DNA of 64,000 bases from NCBI GenBank assembly GCA_977006965.1, contig OZ345352.1, forward strand, positions 558,001 to 622,000, read 5' to 3'. Source of the DNA: Phymatolithon calcareum (lineage: Eukaryota > Rhodophyta > Florideophyceae > Hapalidiales). Below the pieces are notes generated by a model. It was not told the DNA's origin, did no database searches, and was given only the letters and a program-made list of their open reading frames with translations. Positions within the stretch are counted from its first letter, which is position 1. Each line of letters begins with the position of its first letter. This document shows positions 53,680-64,000 of the stretch, piece by piece. The position numbers and the translations under genes are program-made.

Positions 53680-53870
53680 GTACAGTGGATTATTTCCCCC
53701 CTCGAGGCCCGCTTAAGGACCAGAGGTAGGTTTTGGTACCCTACCATACTGTGTCGCAACTTCTAGCCGCATATCACTCTAGAAACAAGTCTGGAAATTG
53801 CAAAGTTGCCCCAAGCGTCAGCTGATGGGTCGGTAACTTTTAAATAAAAATTTCTATTTCTTCTTCTTCT
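53680..53870 (+). mobile_element. Family D tail
   Basis: ATTATTTCCCCCCTCGAGG, CAGAGGTAGGTTTTGGTA, GTTGCCCCAAGCGTCAGC, GTAACTTTTAAATAAAAAT and CTTCTTCTTC. An inverted scrap of the same tail follows at about 53910-53955, making a loose hairpin. Confidence 0.75.
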
Positions 53871-55319
53871 GCCACTGTTGCAGAAGATCCATGAATTTTT
53901 CTTTGCAAGTTACCGACACATCTGCAGATGCTTGGCGTCACTTCGCAAAGTTACTGTACTGTAGCAGATGGGAGAAACGCGAAGGACGTCCCTCTCGAGG
54001 GTGCCACTGGCGAAACTTCTGCGGATATAATTTGTGAAAGTTTTAAATTTCTGTCAAAATCAAAAACTATTGAGCGTCACAACCAATAAATAAGCTTAAA
54101 GCCAATTATTTTATTCTTCAGACCAAGGCTTTTGAAAAATTCAGTTTTGACTGAGATTCATGGTCAAGGTTCGACACCTCACAGGAGTAGAAATTTACAT
54201 TGTGTCGAAGGTTACAGAGCCAATTCGTTGATCTACCACTCTCGGCAACGATCACCTTGTGCTCCTCATCTTTTTCTTTCGTTAGCCCCACCGGAAAATC
54301 CTCCGCATCAATGCTACATGACGATCTTGCCAAGCGATCCTCAGAGCGACTTGCGAATGAAAAGTGGGCCTTGCCTCTTCACACATCCTCTGCAATCGGT
54401 CGAACCTTGAACGAACGAAAGCGAGCTAATCCCTGCCACCCGGGCCGGAGGATGGCGAATTCAGATGGACGATGTTAGTGCGCCTCAGTTTCAAGTGCGT
54501 CTACACAGACACGTTCTCTCCTGCGACGGAGTTCAAAACACCTCTCTACTTCGCTTGTCCACCATTACGGTTCACAGGCGGTGGTTCACCGTTGCTGCCC
54601 GTGCTGCTTAAATGCTGGCATCTTGTCACGATGCCCTCGCCGTGCACTGCACGTCGATACGCGGTAGGAACTACTGCGCTTTCTCTCGCGTCTGGCAATT
54701 CTCGACGATGTCCGATGTGCTCATCGCGCCCAAGGCAAGCAGATGTGGTGCTTCCACTAATGCATAAGCCGCGGGCCGCGGAATTGTGCTCCGTTTAGGT
54801 CACTTGGAGTGCACCGTGCATGATGAATGTGTGTTTGCGTATTAGCCATGAGTGACACATCGTCGAAAAGCACGCAGGACGTACCCGGCCGAATTCGAAA
54901 CAAACGGTCCCGACGTCAGCGTTTCGGGGCTCTGATGCCTTGACAGGTTGACGTTGAAGAGAAGGGGAGTTATCGGATCCATGAAACGTCGCGACGAGTG
55001 CGTATGGCGTTCGGTTTCTCTGCTGCGGTTTGACGAGCGTCTGCGTACACGACTGGGAAGCGGTCCTTGAAGCGCGCGGAATTTCGAAGGGACAACACGA
55101 GTTACGATTTGAGGGAACGCCAGGCGTCATTCACAATTGTGTTGTTGCAATCATCATGTCCGGCGAGCGTGAACGCAGGTGCTTTGCAGGGCGCTGACTT
55201 CTCGACCGGTAGCGAGCGTCAACGCTAATGAATCCGGACGGGGACCGGACATGTGTTGATGGAATGAGCGGAAAGCGATGGAGCACATTTCACGGAAATG
55301 TTTGTTAATTTTCGGGATA
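53871..55319. other. Spacer downstream of the membrane pseudogene
   Basis: No gene that I can support; ORFs at 54132-54798 lack motifs. Confidence 0.45.
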
Positions 55320-56789
55320 TCAAGGATATGCTGAAATCTTTGTGACAACACCATGTCTTGGTTTGGTGCTTCGGGTTCCGTTTGAAAACTCGACTCCACC
55401 TTGCACCTCATGTACGAAGAAGATACCGCTGTCGGTGAAAACGAGTTTACCCGGTGGTATATTTCGTAATGATGCGTTTGCAGGTGCCGATGCCAATAAT
55501 TTGTAAATGACGAAAATGTACTCGAAGAACCTGTTCGGTTTCCACCGGGAGTACAATTTGCGCGCACCAATCGCGGTGACCATGAGCAATAGCCATGGAA
55601 TCAACCCCAATAATGGGCCGGTCACAATGAACGCAACGACATTGGACACTTCCTTGATCGTTGCACCGTCAGAATAGAAAATGGCATCTGAATAAAGACC
55701 CGAAGTCTTGTTTGTTTTTTGTAACCCTACCAGATCGTTCAGTATAAGTCCCATTGTTGCTTCGGATTTGTCCTGATACCGTGCCGGTAGCGCAGTCATG
55801 CTGATAAACATGACCATCCGAATCACGTCGTCATCTCCCTCTTCCCACTTCCGCGTATCGCCGTATGCAGTTCGATAAGCACCGGACAAGAGCGTGTGCA
55901 TTTGTGCGTCTACGGCATGTCTCCACTTGTCAACTTCCGCGGGGGTGATTCTTCTGTTCCGCTTCTCAGAATATTCTGGGCTCCATTCAACGGCTGGTAT
56001 GGGTCCTTCGACGATGTTTGAAGTCGATTTCCAGTACGCATACGTCTCGGCACCATGATACGTCTTGCCCACATCAGAGATGACTGCTTTCTGTCCCGTG
56101 ACGTCGAAGTCAAAGACAAACGTTGAAAAATTCGCCGGAGGCTTTCCTGCAGCGGTGATTCCTCCTATGTTGGAAATCTGAACAGGGCGAAGTTTCACTG
56201 TACACTGCACAATCTGCGTGATGCGATTAATGTTTTTCATGGCAGGGTCATCCTTGAAAAGCTCGTAGCAGCCGGGTTTTCGATCGCTCGGCCATGATAC
56301 AGGTGTTCAAAAGTCATTCCCATGGACTGTGAGAGCATATCGTCCACCGTAAAGCTTGGATTTCTGAGGCACGGTTAGAGCAAGACACAGAAAGAGGATT
56401 TCGACGAGGAGAATCAATGCGCGGAGAACATTAACCCGGACAAGAACGCGGAGACGAATCGGGGGACGACCATTCCCGTACTTACAGCATGGTTGTCGCG
56501 GAGGCGTACTTGGTCTTGCGGCACAACGGCAGTGTGGAGGATGGTAGACACCTTTGCCGTCAATTGGATCATTGCGGTGTATGGAGAGCATTCCTCTCAA
56601 GGACCCTTGCGACCGCAAAATGATGTAGCCTGCCATTGTTTCCGATGACAGGTGGCCGTCCGCTCGGAATATCATGGTCTCAAGTATGTCATGGGTTGCA
56701 AAGATTGAGATCAATGCGAATGTGGCGATGAAAATTGCATTCAAGTTGTCAATCGGGATTGCAATTTGATTCAGCTTGTGCAGCTTCAT
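55320..56789 (-). pseudogene. Three-TM membrane protein paralogue with an in-frame TGA
   Basis: This is the paralogue of 59847-61259. The 5' part (56789-56310) encodes TM1, the CRC-x11-CC motif (HCRCAARP...PCC), TM2 (LRALILLVEILFLCLALTV) and GGRYALTVHGNDF. A TGA at 56307-56309 falls where the intact gene has GGA (Gly). The same frame then continues without shift through CYELFKDDPAMKNI to the end at 55320, including QCTVKLRP, VFDFDVTG, YAYWKS, VEGPIP, a TM3 (VTGPLLGLIPWLLLMVTAIG) and PPGKLVF. No intron boundary fits around the TGA, and the rest shows no other damage. It is a recent nonsense pseudogene, a readthrough gene or a sequence error. Confidence 0.8.
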
Positions 56790-57796
56790 GTTGAGTCGTG
56801 CTGGCCGGTCGTCCGAGGGAGACTAGGCAGGTCGGACGAACAGAGTGGGAAGCACAGTACGGGTGAAGTGGAGAGCACTTGAGAATAGAAACGAGAAGCT
56901 CAACGGTGAGTAGAGGCGCGGTCGAGATGCGGGACGAAATGATGCCTACTGGCCGCAACGCGGAGGAAGGAAGAGAGCACTGAGTCCATTAGGTTGCGCG
57001 ACCGGGGGACCGATCATGTTTCGTGGTGGAGAGCAAGCAGTGTAAATGGACTCGCGAGTGTTGGAGATACGTCCCAAAGTACAGTACAGTGCGAAGGCAA
57101 CGGTGCGTCTGTCCTTGTTGGAGCTTGCACGGCAAACCCTACTGGGAAGCATAGCTTTTGTGGATTCCTGGAGTGGATTTTACGAAACGAGTCACACGTG
57201 TGAATGGCGTATCTCGACAGGATTAGTTTCCGACTACAGTACAGTATCACAGAATGAGTCCGCACACTCAATAGTACTGTACTTTATGGAAAGGGTATCA
57301 TGCAGCACTGATATATCATAGCGTGCGCTGAAAACCTTTTTCCCTATGAATATGCAGCATACTGTAGAGCGACTCACAAGGTTGATGAGATGAAACAAGG
57401 CAGGGCGAAGGTGATCTACCAAGCTATGGCAAGAATGTGAGGGAGATTCGTTTCACTTGCTTAGAAGAGTACAATAGAGTGTTTAGAAACGCCTCACTTA
57501 AAGTGAGTGATACGAACTCTAAAGTATGAGCATAGAAGACCCAGAGACAGGCATTATTCCGAGATTCGTGTAGAAAGTAACCAGAAAGTGCTGACGATAC
57601 ACAATTCAACAGTGCGTCAGCTTGGGTGAAAGCACACTCCAAGAATGGTGCCTGTAAAATACCCATAAACACGCAATAATCCCGAAATTTGAAGATAACG
57701 GCGACCTCGACGGGCAATGCCCGACCTTCCCTTTTGCACCGTTTTCTCAAACTATTGAACAGTGAGCAATCACAGTGATGACGACGATCGAATAAG

Positions 57797-58122
57797 TTAT
57801 TCGGCGCGGCTCATTGTTGATCATCATGATGATGATCAACAATGAGCAGCGCCGAATAAATTTCGGGATATTTGCTGGTATCGGGATTTTACAGCCTCCA
57901 TGTGATGGGCACCGTCTCTACGAATATCTGACAATTATCCACTGGACATGAAATTTGGACCCATATTTCACCCCAGCGACTATCCGTAACTCTTATCTCC
58001 AGATACGATCTGGAGATTAAGCGTTACGGAGAGTGAAGTTTCGCACTTTGCATGAATCATTCGGTCAAGGGCTCCTTGCATTTCCATATGTAGATTGCAA
58101 GGAGCCCTTGACCAAATGATTC
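57797..58122. repeat. Cluster of three long hairpins
   Basis: 57797-57859 has arms TTATTCGGCGC and GCTCATTGTTGATCATCAT with one mismatch and almost no loop. 57983-58030 has arms TCCGTAAC and ATCTCCAGAT with internal loops. 58054-58122 has arms GAATCATT and GGTCAAGGGCTCCTTGCA with one mismatch and a 15-base loop. Confidence 0.8.
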
Positions 58123-58774
58123 CAGTAGCACATCCAACAGTGAGAAGTTCCATTCCTTTCGCTATTGCTGGAGATCCTAGATTCTGTATGCTGCATACTG
58201 CACGTACAGCGTGGTATTTTATCATTTTTTTAAAAAAATGTTGCCATTCATGAGGTGTTTCCGGCTCACTGAATCTACAAAATTTGCGTATGACGATCAT
58301 CGCTTTGCGCGAACTCCAGTTGGTCGCACAGCACAACTGAGGGTGTGCAGTGTAATGTGGCCAGCAATGGACTGCAGAACAAGGCATAACAGTGGCAACA
58401 AGGAAAAAATATTGCAATGCAGTATGTTGCCAACGGATTCTGCAGACGAGGTCGTCGTCAAATGCAACTATCATGGTTGATCGCGCACGTGACGCCAGTG
58501 GGAACGGTACTCATATATAAAGGAAGCTCTGTTTCTGGCAGCACAGGCGTGCTCCCCTTCCTCGAGAGAACGATAATGTGCTCCAGGAAACCGAGAGTGG
58601 TGTCGAGCACGGTACCGACAAGAAAGACTTTAGCATGGATAGGCGGACATCTTTCTGTGCAGAGCCAAGTCGCGAATTGTAGATGCGCCTCGGACACGCT
58701 CCTTCGCAACTGTATTAACTCAACTAAATAACTTGAAAATAGCTCGGAATATTTTCCGAGATAAAATCGCTCAA

Positions 58775-58885
58775 ACTATTATTTAGACAGAATCCAGCCA
58801 AAACCTCTTGGCACTGAGGAAGTTTCCCCAAGCGTCAGCAGATGCGTTGATAGCTTTTAAAAAATCTACCTTTCTTCTTCTTCAT
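58775..58885 (+). mobile_element. Family D tail fragment
   Basis: AGACAGAATCCAGCCAAAAC, CCCCAAGCGTCAGCAGATGC, a shortened GCTTTTAAAAAATCTACC, then CTTCTTCTTC. Confidence 0.7.
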
Positions 58886-59399
58886 ACTTGTACTTCAATG
58901 CCTAAACGCACACTGCAGAATCGCTTCGCAGTGCATCATGATAACGCTGCAGCGCAACACTTATCCAGAGCGCCAAGCTCACAGTCATCCACATCATCAT
59001 CTACCACGTAAGCAATTAATCCAACCGTCGGATGTCCGAGATGTTACGGGAGGTGAACAAATATGGGCTTGCGTTGAGTAATTCATCGTACTTTTCCGTC
59101 GCCCACGAAATAAGTTTTTTTTCGAATCAAGCTGTTACTTGTGCATGTCAGGCTCACAAGTATGCGGGCTACATTTACAGTTGTTTAGTTTGATCCCATA
59201 ATGGGTAACACCTTGTACTACATGTGGACTTGAAATCACCGTTAGTCATTTTCTCTCAATACTTTGTTCATGGGGCGGTTGGCAAGAATCCACCTTTCAC
59301 AGCTTGGATCTACTTAAGCGGAAAGCTTCCGCCAACCTTCCAATAAACTCAGATTTCCACAAGAGTTCAAGGTCCGCGCCTGAAAGGGACGCTCAAGTC

Positions 59400-59407
59400 T
59401 ATAAATA
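59400..59407 (+). promoter_or_regulatory. Candidate TATA box of the membrane protein gene
   Basis: TATAAATA on the correct strand, but about 440 bp before the ATG, so either the leader is long or contains an intron, or this box serves something else. Confidence 0.3.
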
Positions 59408-59846
59408 GCATCGCTTCGAAAGGCGGGTTCAACTCGTAGCTTTAAACTGACGTGCCTGTACGATGCTTAACAAAACTCGGCACGTTTTGAAATCATCCCT
59501 CGTTCCTCTATGCAAAGAAAAATTCTGGAATTTTTTATGACGTTCCCCCCAGATAACGTGTTGCACTGTCCTTGTTACCACCTGTATTGAACACTTCGTG
59601 ATGCCAATAGTAACACACGACAACGAGCCGTGAACTTCGCACTGTATTGTGCATCTCCCGAGTATTGAGAAAATTTCGACAACAAGGACACCTGCTGCGT
59701 GATTATGAGATTCTGTGAAATAGTGTTTATATCACAAACTGCGAACTTAAACGCCCAAACAGAGCTGTCGTTCGAGTTGACTCGCCTTTGTGCTCAACGC
59801 TCTCAGTGTTCTTCTGGATTCCAAGGGACAAATTCTCTTTCCTATC

Positions 59847-61259
59847 ATGTTGCAAACGTTGAACTACTATGCCCTCCCATTTGAGAACTTGAATACTATT
59901 GCCATTGCCACCTGCGCTCTCATTACCATCTACGCAATCCATGACACTCTGGAGCGCTTGATCATTTCTGGAAATGGTGAGCTCTCTTCACAAACCATCG
60001 CAGGATTCGTACTACTACGTTCGCAGGCGTCACTCTCTTCCATGCTTTCCATTTTCCGTCATGATCCTATTGATGCTCGCGTCACGTACCACGGCCCAAA
60101 CTGCCGCTGTGCCGCTGGACGAGACACACCTGCAGGCGAACCATGCTGCGTATTTGTAAGCGACCGTTCTCCAGTGCTGGTCCACATACTTTTCAAGACT
60201 AGCGTACTTCGTGCATTGATTCTTTTCTTCGAAGTCCTCTTTCTGTGTCTGGCACTTACAGTTGATCAGAAAACGTTCTTGCCGGGCGGACGATACGCGC
60301 TGACAATCCATGGGAACGATTTCGGAACACACGTAATGAAGGACCGGAAAATTAATATGGAACACGACTGTTACGATCTTTTCACTGAGACGCCCGGACG
60401 ACCTGAGAACTTTAATCGCTACACGCAGGCCGTGAACTGTATTGTAAAGCTTCGACCAGCTTCGATTCCTAACAGAAACGATATTGTTGCTGCAGAAGTG
60501 CCACCAGTCGGGTTTTCTACCTTCGTATTCGACTTGGACATCACTGGTGATGATGCAGTTATCAATGATGTGGGCAGAAGGTTTTACGGGGCCGAAATGT
60601 ATGCCTACTGGAAGTCAAAAGGGAGGATTGTGGAAGGCCCCATCCCTACAGTGGGTTGGGGACAGGAGTATTCATCGAACAGGAATGTCAACATGACCTC
60701 CACTGAATTGATCAAGTGGAGAAATGCTATGGATCTGCAACTAAGCTCGCTCCTAGGGAAAGCATACCGAACTGCTTATGGGGCTAATCGTACATGGGAT
60801 TCACAAGAAGATGACGTAGTCCGCATGGTGATGTACATCGACATGTCCGCTTTGCCGAGTCAATATGACAAGGGTAACGCGACCATGGTATTCCTCCTAA
60901 ACGACTTGGTTGGATTACAAAAATCAAACAAGACTTCATCGGATATTGCTTACGCCGACGGTGCCTCGATCAAGTGGGAGTTCAATGTTGTCGAATACGT
61001 TATTACCGGTCCCATACTGGGCCTGGTACCTTGGATATTGCTGATGTTCACAACAGTGTTGTCTCGAGGGTTGTACTCAAGATTTCGTCCGAACAAGTTC
61101 TATGGGTTAATTTTTGCAATGTTTAAGACCTTTGTGTCTGCGCCTATGCATGCACCATTGCGGAGCTTACCACCCGGTAGGCTTATTTTCAATGAGGATG
61201 GAATCTTGTTTGCACAAGATGCTACCGATGGCTCCCTTGACGAATCACCACCGAGATGA
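59847..61259 (+). CDS. Three-TM membrane protein of unknown family
   Basis: 470 residues. TM1 is about 15-32 (LNTIAIATCALITIYAI). It is followed by a loop with a conserved CRC-x11-CC motif (Cys86, 88, 100, 101), TM2 at about 119-139 (LRALILFFEVLFLCLALTV), a large non-membrane domain (about 140-383) and TM3 at about 384-406 (VITGPILGLVPWILLMF), then a 64-residue tail with PPGRLIF. The large domain has two Cys (HDCYDL, VNCIVK) and NMT, NRT, NAT and NKT sites, suggesting a lumenal or extracellular glycosylated domain. The start at 59847 aligns with the paralogue's first residue; an upstream non-ATG extension is not used. I recognise no family; channel, receptor or secretory-pathway roles are all possible. 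Confidence 0.82.
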   Translation: MLQTLNYYALPFENLNTIAIATCALITIYAIHDTLERLIISGNGELSSQTIAGFVLLRSQASLSSMLSIFRHDPIDARVTYHGPNCRCAAGRDTPAGEPCCVFVSDRSPVLVHILFKTSVLRALILFFEVLFLCLALTVDQKTFLPGGRYALTIHGNDFGTHVMKDRKINMEHDCYDLFTETPGRPENFNRYTQAVNCIVKLRPASIPNRNDIVAAEVPPVGFSTFVFDLDITGDDAVINDVGRRFYGAEMYAYWKSKGRIVEGPIPTVGWGQEYSSNRNVNMTSTELIKWRNAMDLQLSSLLGKAYRTAYGANRTWDSQEDDVVRMVMYIDMSALPSQYDKGNATMVFLLNDLVGLQKSNKTSSDIAYADGASIKWEFNVVEYVITGPILGLVPWILLMFTTVLSRGLYSRFRPNKFYGLIFAMFKTFVSAPMHAPLRSLPPGRLIFNEDGILFAQDATDGSLDESPPR

Positions 61260-62139
61260 AATATAGTCATCTATCGTGATTGAACGCAAAAGGAACTGGG
61301 CTAATAGTTTCGTTTCTGGAGCCGACAGAGGGCTTCATTCAAAAAGTATCCTGATCCAGCATGATGGCTATGCTGCACACAGCATATCAGCCCACACACG
61401 GCGCAGTGCTGTGAATTGGACTCTGTGTCATTGCCATTCTATGGTTTGCTTAGGGGCTTTCGGGCAATTTTCGATCAGCTTCGGCGCTATAGCTTGCTCG
61501 TTCGGGAAATAATCTAAAGAAAGGAGAACTAGGTAAAGAACAGCTTTGTCGGCCTGGACTCAAGTAAATGCTCCACTTTGTTTTTAGTACATGAGTTTCT
61601 AGCCTCGGCAAAAATTTATTCCCCTGAGCAAAACTTCGTTCTCGATGCCCAGCCCATACGACTCGGGATGTCGATGTGGTCGCCTACTCTGCCTCCTTGG
61701 GCGACTTTGCAAGGCTGACTTGGCACGTTGTAAATATGATCTTTGATGTCTTGTAGTTGAAGCTTTGCGCCTCGGCCATCATCGATCTGGATATAATAGC
61801 ACAGCATCTCTGCACAAACTGGACTTTTGTTGAGCAAAATGTCACAGAACGTGCTGATGACATTCTTAGCGAAGAGCAAGAATGCCTTCTATGCGGAGAT
61901 GTGCTTCTGTGGCAGAACATTGGCTCTTTCAACGGACATGAATTGGGGAAGTGTAGTGCAGCTGTTTCTCAAGCTCCCGCGCATTTGAGAGCTGGAGCTC
62001 GGGTGCATTCGATTTACCAGGGACAGCAAAGCAGGGAGGGTTCCTGAGCTTACTGCTGCATCGTATGCGGCGAACATTTGTGTAAAGATATTCAGTTTCC
62101 AGTACTCACAGAAGTGGGAAGATGGACTAATTTGATGTC
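61260..62139. other. Spacer downstream of the membrane protein gene
   Basis: An ORF at 61757-62047 has no start support or motif. No gene called. Confidence 0.4.
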
Positions 62140-62590
62140 TAATACCTCGTCTATAGAACGCTTGCCATCAAGTGGTCATTTGTAATTTTGCCACCAATGA
62201 GCACCGTCGCCCTCATCGAGCTCATCGGCCAATGTGGGAAAAATGATATCGAAGACGTGATACATGGCCTCTCAAAGGTCAAACTCTCCAAAGAGGATAG
62301 CGCCTTGACTAAACGAGCACTCGGCGAGCGCTTGACCATGTTTCAGGCTGTCGCCAAGTGCGGACTGTTTGCAAATATGAAATCATTGCGTGCCACAGGA
62401 CAGGTGAGTAATTTCCCCCCCTCGAGGTCCCGAAGGAGACCAGAGGTGGGTTATTGTAGTCGACTGAAACGTGTTACATCAACAAAAAAGAAACTCTTCT
62501 TTACACAAAATCCAGCCAAAACCTCTTGGCACTTGGAAAGGCCCAAGCGACAGCAGATGCGTTAGTAACTTCTTTTTCAAAAGAAGTTAG
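62140..62590 (+). mobile_element. Family D retroposon with ORF remnant
   Basis: The plus strand encodes LAIKWSF, then PPMSTVALIELIGQCGKNDI, EDVIHGLSKVKLSKEDSA and MFQAVAKCGLFANMKS, then the D 3' tail (CCCCCTCGAGG to GCAGATGCG). It matches the inverted copy at 31.3-32.0 kb. A repeat E copy follows directly. Confidence 0.7.
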
Positions 62591-62608
62591 TAACAAAAAA
62601 GTAAATAC

Positions 62609-64000
62609 CCTTTGTCTGAGCAGCAAGGCCAGAGACGGTGCGGAGGTATGCAATTCTTCTCAGATTTGCCCACCTCAATCCTGCCATCACCTACCTCTTG
62701 AGATCATACACTGCGTGCAGACCACCGATGATGGCATACACGCCTCTATCATACAAGACAACTACCGCCGGTGCCCCGCATGAATCGATACCCGTTGGTT
62801 TGTCGCGGCGACGCATCCAGCGGCAGCGGGAAAGCGACCACGCGCGATGACATCCGGGCGTTGATCGACATCGCTAATGACTGTCTTGGAGCCGCAACCA
62901 GTGGCAGTCGAGGAGCAGCGCCGAGCGAAGGATCCCCGTGCCGAGCCAGGTCGTTCGACACCGTATCGAGCCGCAACTAGTGGCATTCGAGAATCCGCCA
63001 CGCGCTAAGACGCTCTCGCGACAACCTGGGTCGGGCGCCACAACCGGTGGCCGCCTGGAAGAACCCTTACGCACGTGACGACCGGGCCAAGGACGCCTTC
63101 TGGACGCTTTCCATGCGACCCTCTCATCAGGCTGCGCCACACGGCGCCGGGCTGCGACAGGCCGAGACTCTGTGCGTTACATTCACAGGCGCGTACACCC
63201 GGCGGCGGTTGAAAACACAGCTGCACTCAGCGCAGAGTCTAAAGCTTGCGCGACAGTCTCACCGGCGCGCACAGTCGCCAGCAACTGCTCTAGAGTCCGA
63301 GCCTCGCCGATCGAAATCTCTATATCAAGCAAGACGCTGGAGACACCTTGATCTCCAGCACACGCATCGCAAGCTTGCAGACGCGTTCACACGGAGGCAC
63401 GCACTGGCTGTCCTTTTCCCACATAGGACTCGCGCGATGTATGATTTCTCGGCGGAGGCTAGACAGGTGAGCTTTTCGAGTTGGCAGCCCGCGTTCTTTT
63501 GTTGACCACCCACCCACCCTTCACAGTCTTTTGTAGTAGTAGTGAAGCTATCGCATGGCTACAACTACGGCAATCCGGTTCTCCGGCAAGCGGTGCTTGT
63601 CCGGGAGGAGGTTCCTAAGAGTTACTGGACGGTGTCCGGGAACTCTAGTAAGGAGAAGCGCGACACTGCTCGCCTTCTCTGGGGAGCTAGACCGTTGGAC
63701 GCCGTGAAAGCAAAGTCGCCAAAATTTCAGTTTTATGTTTCGAATAAAACCGCAGGTCTTTCTAAAGTCTGTCAAGGGAGGTAGTCTCCAAGCCTACCTT
63801 GCTATCACAAAGTATAGTTTATACGTGACGAAGGCAATAAGAGCGGATATGTGATGTGATGTCCCCCATGTCATCTTCTCCTTCCGGCTGAGCCGTTGTG
63901 CTTATTCACTGTAAAACAGTATTCCATGAGTTTGAAAGAAATGTATGACGAGTATGCTATGAGTCATCTCCATCTTTTATGCCAGACCAGAGGTGGGTTT
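62609..64000 (+). mobile_element. Repeat E, copy 2 (runs off the window)
   Basis: Near-identical to 49107-50545, including the approximately 80-bp internal units and the junction to CCAGACCAGAGGTGGG at the window end. It lacks about 70 bp present in copy 1 after GGAGGCACGCACT. The high identity indicates recent spread compared with the other families here. Confidence 0.75.

Larger units (their letters stand above)
56790..59399. other. Region between the divergent membrane paralogues
   Basis: No gene supported. It holds the hairpin cluster at 57797-58122, a family D tail at 58775-58885 and several TACAGTA words near 57077-57360. ORFs such as 57980-58474 run through the hairpins and are rejected. 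Confidence 0.5.

Noticed and set aside
57980-58474. 164-codon minus ORF
   Set aside because: It crosses two long hairpins and has no domain.
61757-62047. 96-codon ORF before the D element
   Set aside because: No ATG context, domain or paralogue. It might be retroelement body, but no second copy is in the window.
1-64000. CRISPR arrays, bacterial operons or plasmid origins
   Set aside because: No regularly spaced short direct repeats and no bacterial-type genes. Introns, TATA boxes and A-tailed retroposons point to a eukaryotic nuclear genome.

Overview
This is a nuclear window from a eukaryote. Sparse, mostly single-exon genes lie in a sea of decayed retroposons and DNA transposons. The coding set includes P/U-type cyclins, a glutathione S-transferase, a secreted protein with a Hedgehog-type Hint (Hog) domain but no Hedge domain, signal-peptide proteins, and two genes with one short GT-AG intron each. 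No bacterial operon, Shine-Dalgarno pattern or CRISPR was seen. A red alga (florideophyte such as a Chondrus- or Gracilaria-like genome) fits the intron-poor genes, Hog-only protein and gene islands between repeats. This placement is inference and would need a marker gene.

Layout. 1-9.7 kb: retroposon families (called A, C, D and G here) nested in one another, a Pho80-like cyclin (1915-2499), and two piggyBac-like transposons (3852-5797, 7034-8940). 10-25.7 kb is the main gene island: a GST, then four paralogous secreted proteins with a probable beta-solenoid fold (11940-12779 and 15600-16469 on minus; 20878-21825 and 24839-25678 on plus), with a secreted Cys-rich gene (18413-18946) between the pairs. 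26-32 kb: hairpin pairs, foldback MITEs, a MITE with 7-bp target duplications, and a Harbinger-like element. 32.7-33.7 kb: the Hog protein. 34.5-43.6 kb: a MULE with 10-bp target duplications sitting in a C retroposon, a degraded LINE reverse transcriptase, and a hAT relic. 44.6-48.3 kb: two paralogous secreted four-Cys proteins sharing one conserved intron. 49-51 kb: GC-rich repeat E fused to a D tail, repeated at 62.6-64 kb. 51.2-51.9 kb: a second cyclin. 55.3-61.3 kb: a head-to-head pair of paralogous three-TM proteins; one is intact (59847-61259) and the other carries an in-frame TGA (55320-56789).

The host genes are notable for local gene families: two cyclins, four solenoid proteins, two four-Cys secreted proteins and two membrane proteins. 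Most encode secreted or membrane products with no family I recognise. The best candidates for undescribed biology are the four-gene solenoid family, the CRC-x11-CC membrane family, the four-Cys secreted pair, the transposons with unusual target duplications (CTAG; 7 bp, including an 18-bp minimal remnant), and the recurring loci of adjacent long hairpins.
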